Source: Candidatus Dormiibacterota bacterium (GTDB taxonomy: Bacteria > Chloroflexota > Dormibacteria > Aeolococcales > Aeolococcaceae). From it: 64,000 bases of DNA. The stretch covers positions 1 to 64,000 of the forward strand of contig PLZA01000016.1 of NCBI GenBank assembly GCA_003153505.1. Direction: 5' to 3'. Shown in pieces: positions 59,652-64,000 of this stretch. Under the pieces are notes generated by a model. It worked only from the letters and a program-made list of their open reading frames with translations, was not told where the DNA came from and ran no database searches. A program made the position numbers and the translations under genes. The number at the start of each line of letters is the position of its first letter. The stretch's first letter is position 1.

Positions 59652-60808
59652 CGCGCCACGGTCGCTCCGACGGTATTGGTCCGGACGAACTCGCGTCCCC
59701 ACGCGTCGGCGGCGAGCACCGCATCGAGCGACGACGCGCCGTGATCGTGGAACGCGGAAAGCGCCTCGCTCACCAGGGGCACGATCTCGTCGAACCTGCA
59801 TTGCCCGGCGGTGAAAGCCGTCACGGCCTCCTCGTTCGCCGCGTTGAAGACGCACGGGGCGAGCCCCCCGCGTTCGCCGGCACTGCGCGCGAGCGCGACC
59901 GCGGGGAACCGGGCGCCGTCCACGGGCAGGAATTCGAGCGGTGAGACGTCACGAAGGTCGAGGTGCGGCCCGACCCCGGGGAGCCGCTCGCCGTCCGCGA
60001 GAGCGAGGGCGATCGGCACCCGCATATCGGGAATGCCCATCTGCGCGACCACCGCTCCATCCTGGAATTCGACCCAACTGTGCACGATGCTCGTCGGATG
60101 GATCGCCACGTCGATTGACGCGTAGGGGGCATCGAAGAGGAAGTGCGCCTCGATCACCTCGAGGCCCTTGTTCATCATCGTGGCGGAATCGATCGTCACC
60201 TTCGGCCCCATATTCCAGGTTGGATGCGCGAGGGCCTCGGCAGGGGTGATGGAGGCGAACGTGTCGAGCGGGCGGCGGAGGAAGGGGCCGCCGCTGGCGG
60301 TCAGCACCAGCCGCGAGACCGAGGCGGGATCCTCGCCGCGCAGGCACTGCCAGAGCGCGGAGTGCTCGCTGTCGATCGGGACGATGCGGGCGCCGGCGGT
60401 GGCAGCCCGAGCCTTGACGAGCTCACCCGCCATGACCAGGACTTCCTTGGTGGCGGTCGCGATCGTGGCGCCCGCGTCGATCGCCGCGAGGGTCGGGCGG
60501 ATCGCCGCAGCTCCGGTGATCGCCACGCAGACCACGTCAGCCTCCATCGCGGCGATCTCGCAGGCTGCTTCCATACCGGCGGCGCAGCCCGCGGGGAGCG
60601 CCGCACCCGGCTCCGCGTGGACGAGGGCCGTGCGCGCGACGCCGAATCGGGCCGCGATCGCCGCAAGCGCTGCACCGTCGCTCCCCGCCACCGCGCCGAC
60701 CAGCTCGAATCGGTTGGGAAACCGGGCGATGACGTCACATGCCTGGCTGCCGATCGAACCGGTCGCGCCCAGAAGGACGACGCGTCGGCGGGACGTGGGG
60801 AGTGTCAC
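59648..60808 (-). CDS. dxr: 1-deoxy-D-xylulose 5-phosphate reductoisomerase
   Basis: 386 residues from GTG 60808; ATG 60847 is also open but gives a Cys-rich extension unlike the family. NADPH site 'LLGATGSIGSQACDVI' (14-20), 'ATATKEVLVMAGELV', 'IVPIDSEHSALWQCL', 'LTASGGPFLRRPLDTF', 'HPTWNMGPKVTIDSATMMNKGLEVIEAHFLF' with the metal and substrate residues. First committed step of the MEP pathway. Confidence 0.96.
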   Translation of the reverse strand: MTLPTSRRRVVLLGATGSIGSQACDVIARFPNRFELVGAVAGSDGAALAAIAARFGVARTALVHAEPGAALPAGCAAGMEAACEIAAMEADVVCVAITGAAAIRPTLAAIDAGATIATATKEVLVMAGELVKARAATAGARIVPIDSEHSALWQCLRGEDPASVSRLVLTASGGPFLRRPLDTFASITPAEALAHPTWNMGPKVTIDSATMMNKGLEVIEAHFLFDAPYASIDVAIHPTSIVHSWVEFQDGAVVAQMGIPDMRVPIALALADGERLPGVGPHLDLRDVSPLEFLPVDGARFPAVALARSAGERGGLAPCVFNAANEEAVTAFTAGQCRFDEIVPLVSEALSAFHDHGASSLDAVLAADAWGREFVRTNTVGATVAR

Positions 60809-60866
60809 TTGTGCGCAGATGCCTCGGTTCGCAGTACAGCAGAGCACACCACCGCTTTCACCGGGG

Positions 60867-61676
60867 TTACGGGAATGCGATCAGCTTCAAGTAGCAATAT
60901 ACGACCGGCGCAAGCAGGACAAGGCTGTCGGCCCTGTCGAGGAGGCCCCCGTGACCGGGGATGAGCGTTCCCGAGTCCTTGACGCCCGCCTCGCGCTTCA
61001 TCGCTGACTCGACCAGGTCGCCACCCTGCGCCGCCACCGCCATGAGTGCGCCCAGACCGGCGCCGGCTGGCACGCTGATGCCGATCAGCCAGGGCCCTGC
61101 GAGCGCGCCGACCAGCAGCGAGGCCACCGCGCCGGCGATCGCCCCCTCCAGCGACTTGCGCGGCGAGATCGAGTGGAAGAACGGATGGCGGCCGATCGTG
61201 GAGCCGACGAAGTACGCGGCGCTGTCCCCGATCACCGCTCCGGCGAGGGCGAGCACCACGAGCCGGAACCCGAGGTGGTTGGCATCCTGGATGTGCCAGC
61301 GATAGATCGCCACCCAGAAGCCGAGGCAGAGCCCGACGTACGTGGCGCCGCCGACCGCCAGTGCCCAGCCGGCGAAGCTCTGACGGAGTCCCAGACCGGC
61401 CAGCAGACCGACCACGACCGCGGCGGCGAACGCCCAGTCCGCCGCCATGTCCGATGCGGGCAGAACGAACCTGATGCTGAGGAAGACGCTGAGCGGCAGG
61501 GTCAACCAGACCGGTGGCGTGGGTCCCATCCGCCCCAGCAGCCCGCGCAGCTCCCAGGCCCCGATCAGCGCCCCCAGCCCGACCACGACGGCGACCGCCG
61601 CAGTGCCGATCCACAGGGCGGCGGCGATGACTGCCACCAGCACCACCCCCGACACCACCCTGAGGGCGAGGTTCAT
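60867..61676 (-). CDS. cdsA: Phosphatidate cytidylyltransferase
   Basis: 269 residues from ATG 61676, overlapping uppS by 4 nt. About eight hydrophobic segments and the CDP-diglyceride synthetase signature near the C-terminus: 'SPRKSLEGAIAGAVASLLVG', 'AQGGDLVESAMKREAGVKDSGTLIPGHGGLLDRADSLVL'. It makes CDP-diacylglycerol for phospholipids at the membrane. Confidence 0.94.
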   Translation of the reverse strand: MNLALRVVSGVVLVAVIAAALWIGTAAVAVVVGLGALIGAWELRGLLGRMGPTPPVWLTLPLSVFLSIRFVLPASDMAADWAFAAAVVVGLLAGLGLRQSFAGWALAVGGATYVGLCLGFWVAIYRWHIQDANHLGFRLVVLALAGAVIGDSAAYFVGSTIGRHPFFHSISPRKSLEGAIAGAVASLLVGALAGPWLIGISVPAGAGLGALMAVAAQGGDLVESAMKREAGVKDSGTLIPGHGGLLDRADSLVLLAPVVYCYLKLIAFP

Positions 61677-62500
61677 TCCGCCCGGTCGGCGTGCTGCACG
61701 TTGCCCGCGTGGGCGGGAACGCGCTCGATCGGCGCCGGGATGGCACCGAACTTCCGCTCGCGGCTGGAGAAGTCGGCGAGCGCGTCGTGGATCGCCGTCT
61801 CGCCGAAGTCCGGCCACAGGGTGTCAGTGACGTACAGCTCGGCGTACGCTGCCTGCCAGAGCAGGAAGTTGCTGATCCGGAGCTCTCCCGCGGTGCGGAC
61901 GATCAGGTCCGGGTCCGGAAGGCCGCGCGTGTAGAGCGCGTCACTGATGGTCGGCTCGTCCAGGGCCGTCAAATCCTCGCCGGATCCGGCCAGCTCCCGG
62001 ATCGCATCGACGATCTCACGTCTGCCTCCGTAGTTGATGGCGACGTTGAGGATTGCCGAGGTGTCGCCCGCAGTGAGGGCTTCGGCCTGGGCCACCTTCT
62101 CCTGGAGCGACTCGCTGAGCCGGGCTCGGTCGCCGAGCACGCGAATCTGCACGCCGTTCTCGTGCAACTCGCCGACCTCGCGGTCGATGGTCTCGCCGAA
62201 GAGCCGCATGAGCGCCATCACCTCGCCTCGAGGGCGCTGCCAGTTCTCCGTGCTGAACGCATAGAGCGTGAGGATGTGGACGTCTGCCTGGTGGCACGCC
62301 TCCATGACGGGACGGATCGCGCGGACGCCGGCGCGATGGCCGGCCACCCGTGGGAGGTGACGCTGTCTGGCCCAGCGCCCATTGCCATCCATGATGATGC
62401 CGACGTGCCGCGGAAGATCTGCCCTTGCGGGGAGCGGGATCGCGGCGGGATCGGGTGGGCGCTGCATTGTGGTGTCGAGGTCAGAACGCCCTGAAGGCAT
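61673..62500 (-). CDS. uppS: Isoprenyl (undecaprenyl) diphosphate synthase
   Basis: 275 residues. 'HVGIIMDGNGRWARQRHLPRVAGHRAG' with catalytic Asp38, 'LTLYAFSTENWQRP', 'ILNVAINYGGRREIVDAIR' and 'PDLIVRTAGELRISNFLLWQAAYAELYVTDTLWPDF' are the cis-prenyltransferase motifs. It supplies the lipid carrier for cell-wall synthesis. N-terminal 30 residues are extra. Confidence 0.95.
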   Translation of the reverse strand: MPSGRSDLDTTMQRPPDPAAIPLPARADLPRHVGIIMDGNGRWARQRHLPRVAGHRAGVRAIRPVMEACHQADVHILTLYAFSTENWQRPRGEVMALMRLFGETIDREVGELHENGVQIRVLGDRARLSESLQEKVAQAEALTAGDTSAILNVAINYGGRREIVDAIRELAGSGEDLTALDEPTISDALYTRGLPDPDLIVRTAGELRISNFLLWQAAYAELYVTDTLWPDFGETAIHDALADFSSRERKFGAIPAPIERVPAHAGNVQHADRAE

Positions 62501-62524
62501 CGGCCGTTTCGGCGCGGGTCTCCG

Positions 62525-63118
62525 TCAGACCTCGAGGATCTCAGCCTCCTTCCTTTGGATGGCGTCGTCGATCCTGGCGATGAACTGGTCGGTGATCTTC
62601 TGGACGTCGATGAGCTTGGACGCGACCTCGTCCTTGCTCACGTGGCCATCCTTCTCGACGCGGCGGAGATGCTCGACCTCGTCGCGGCGGATGTTGCGCA
62701 CGGCGACGCGCGCCTCCTCGGCTTTGCGGTGGATCACCTTGACGAGGTCCTTGCGGCGCTCCTCGGTGAGCTGCGGGATCGCGACGCGGATCACCTGGCC
62801 GTCATTGCTCGGGTTGAGCCCGAGGTCGCTTTTCTGAATCGCCTTCTCGATGGCGCCGAGCGAGGTCCGGTCGTACGGTTGGATAACCAGCATGCTGGCC
62901 TCCGGGACGCTGATCCCGGCGATGCTCTGGAGCGGCGTCGGGGCGCCGTAGTAATCGACGTGCAACCGTTCCAGCAGCGCCGGCGAGGCACGCCCGGTGC
63001 GCACCGTCATCAGCTCCCGATGCAGGGCCTCGACGCTCTTCTCCATGCGCTGGTGCGCGTCAGCGAGGCGCAGCGCAATCTGTTGTTCGGGATCGTCCGG
63101 CTGGTCGCGGTCGCTCAC
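62525..63118 (-). CDS. frr: Ribosome recycling factor
   Basis: 197 residues. '[71 protein letters not shown]' and '[48 protein letters not shown]' cover domains II and I. It splits post-termination ribosomes with EF-G. Overlaps pyrH by 4 nt. Confidence 0.96.
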   Translation of the reverse strand: MSDRDQPDDPEQQIALRLADAHQRMEKSVEALHRELMTVRTGRASPALLERLHVDYYGAPTPLQSIAGISVPEASMLVIQPYDRTSLGAIEKAIQKSDLGLNPSNDGQVIRVAIPQLTEERRKDLVKVIHRKAEEARVAVRNIRRDEVEHLRRVEKDGHVSKDEVASKLIDVQKITDQFIARIDDAIQRKEAEILEV

Positions 63119-63903
63119 TCGGCGTCGCCTTCCGCATCGACGCGGGTGCCGATCTGCTCACCGAGAATCACGCGCTCGATGTTTCCCTGGGTGAAGAGGT
63201 CGAATACGATGATCGGCATGCGGTTGTCCATGCAGAGCGTCACCGCGGTGCTGTCCATGATGGCGAGCCCGCGGTTGAGCACATCCAGGTACGTGAGGTT
63301 CGCCAGCCGCGTCGCGTCACTCACCTTCTTGGGGTCCGCGCTGTAGATGCCGTCGACCTTGGTCGCTTTCAGGAGTACATCGGCGCCGATCTCGACGGCG
63401 CGCAGCGCGGCGGTCGTGTCGGTGGTGAAGAACGGGTTCCCGGTCCCGGCGGCGAGAATCACGAGCCGGCCCTTTTCGAGGTGACGGATCGCCCGTCGCG
63501 GGATGAACGGCTCGGCAACCTGTGACATTGCGATCGCGCTCTGCAGCCGGCAGTCGATTCCGAACTGCTCAATGGCGTCGCGGAGCGCGAGTGCGTTGAT
63601 AACTGTGGCGAGCATGCCCATGTAGTCGGCCGTGACCCGGTCGATGCCGTGCTGCGCCGCCTCGGTGCCGCGCACGATGTTGCCGCCGCCGACAACGATT
63701 GCCACCTGCACGCCGCGCTCGACGATGTGGGTCAGTTGCTCCGCGATGTGGCGGACCGCGCCGTATTCGATGCCGTATCCGGCCTCGCCGAGCAGCGCCT
63801 CGCCGCCGAGCTTGAGGATGACGCGGCCGAACACCGGCCTGCGGCCGTCGTCTGCGCGTCCCGTCACCGCGGCAAGTTCCACGTTTGAGGCTCCGAGGCT
63901 CAC
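63115..63903 (-). CDS. pyrH: Uridylate kinase
   Basis: 262 residues, GTG start overlapping the tsf stop (GTGA). '[21 protein letters not shown]', '[16 protein letters not shown]', '[25 protein letters not shown]' and '[41 protein letters not shown]' are the bacterial UMP kinase blocks. About 20 extra residues precede the first strand; an alternative start nearer it is possible. Confidence 0.95.
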   Translation of the reverse strand: MSLGASNVELAAVTGRADDGRRPVFGRVILKLGGEALLGEAGYGIEYGAVRHIAEQLTHIVERGVQVAIVVGGGNIVRGTEAAQHGIDRVTADYMGMLATVINALALRDAIEQFGIDCRLQSAIAMSQVAEPFIPRRAIRHLEKGRLVILAAGTGNPFFTTDTTAALRAVEIGADVLLKATKVDGIYSADPKKVSDATRLANLTYLDVLNRGLAIMDSTAVTLCMDNRMPIIVFDLFTQGNIERVILGEQIGTRVDAEGDAE

Positions 63904-64000
63904 TCGGCTGCCGGCGCAGCCGCGCCGTTACTCTCGCTGCTCTCACCGCCCACGGAGAAGCGGGCGAAGCGGGCCACGGAGATGTTCTCGCCGAGCTTGG
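63900..64000 (-). CDS. tsf: Elongation factor Ts, C-terminal end
   Basis: 33 codons at the window edge. '[18 protein letters not shown]' is the conserved C-terminal motif of EF-Ts ('kiGEnI.vrRf.rf'), followed by a Ser/Ala-rich tail and TGA at 63902-63900. The tsf-pyrH-frr order supports it. Confidence 0.88.
   Translation of the reverse strand, partial: KLGENISVARFARFSVGGESSESNGAAAPAAE

Overview
The window reads as a high-GC bacterial chromosome, most likely a Chloroflexota-type lineage (candidate classes such as Limnocylindria/Ellin6529) or another deep Terrabacteria branch. The evidence is the long, tightly overlapping housekeeping operons, an AroK-AroB fusion, a ProRS with a C-terminal Cys4 tail and terminal Tyr, an Asp23-family protein beside efp/nusB, a baseplate-J-like protein beside PilM, and several start codons that sit only 6-10 nt after a -10 box (leaderless transcripts). 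This placement is an inference; no rRNA is present.

Positions 1-15033 are accessory DNA stacked on a tRNA-Val(GAC) gene (14957-15033, minus strand). The 45-bp 3' part of that tRNA, from CCA through the anticodon loop, occurs three times in direct orientation: 1413-1457, 3451-3495 and inside the intact tRNA at 14957-15001. This is the footprint of successive site-specific integrations. Element 1 (left of 1412) holds the start of a DUF222 protein and a DUF3558-like lipoprotein. Element 2 (1458-3450) is a 2-kb unit with two genes only: a winged-helix-like protein with a histone H1-like tail, and a protein resembling the pPIWI-associated nuclease family. Element 3 (3496-14956) carries small secreted or lipoprotein genes, a GrpB-like protein, an ECF sigma factor coupled to a membrane protein, a MobF relaxase-helicase, a DUF4913 protein, an HTH regulator and a tyrosine integrase next to the tRNA. 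It looks like an integrative mobilizable element. The relaxase gene and the regulator gene share a promoter/operator sequence.

Positions 15.1-36.8 kb are minus-strand housekeeping genes, mostly overlapping by ATGA/GTGA. Read in transcription order they are aroC, aroKB, aroQ, efp, an asp23-like gene, nusB, xseA, xseB, tlyA, nadK, recN, scpA, scpB, rluB, cmk, plsC, dinG-type helicase, a nitrilase-type amidase, nadE, rsmI, tatD, rsmA and an MFS exporter. They cover the shikimate pathway, translation, rRNA modification, DNA repair and segregation, NAD metabolism and lipid synthesis.

Positions 37-53 kb (minus) carry relA, a hypothetical gene, hisS, aspS, two small membrane protein genes, an RsbW-like anti-sigma kinase with its SigB/SigF-type sigma factor, alaS, pilM, the baseplate-J-like gene, ruvX, aroE, a prepilin peptidase and a PH-domain protein. 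A short plus-strand sulfate-activation cluster follows (sat, cysC, then a LysR regulator). The window ends with the minus-strand cluster tsf (partial), pyrH, frr, uppS, cdsA, dxr, rseP, ispG, proS: translation, isoprenoid (MEP) and undecaprenyl/phospholipid precursor genes, an order common in bacteria.
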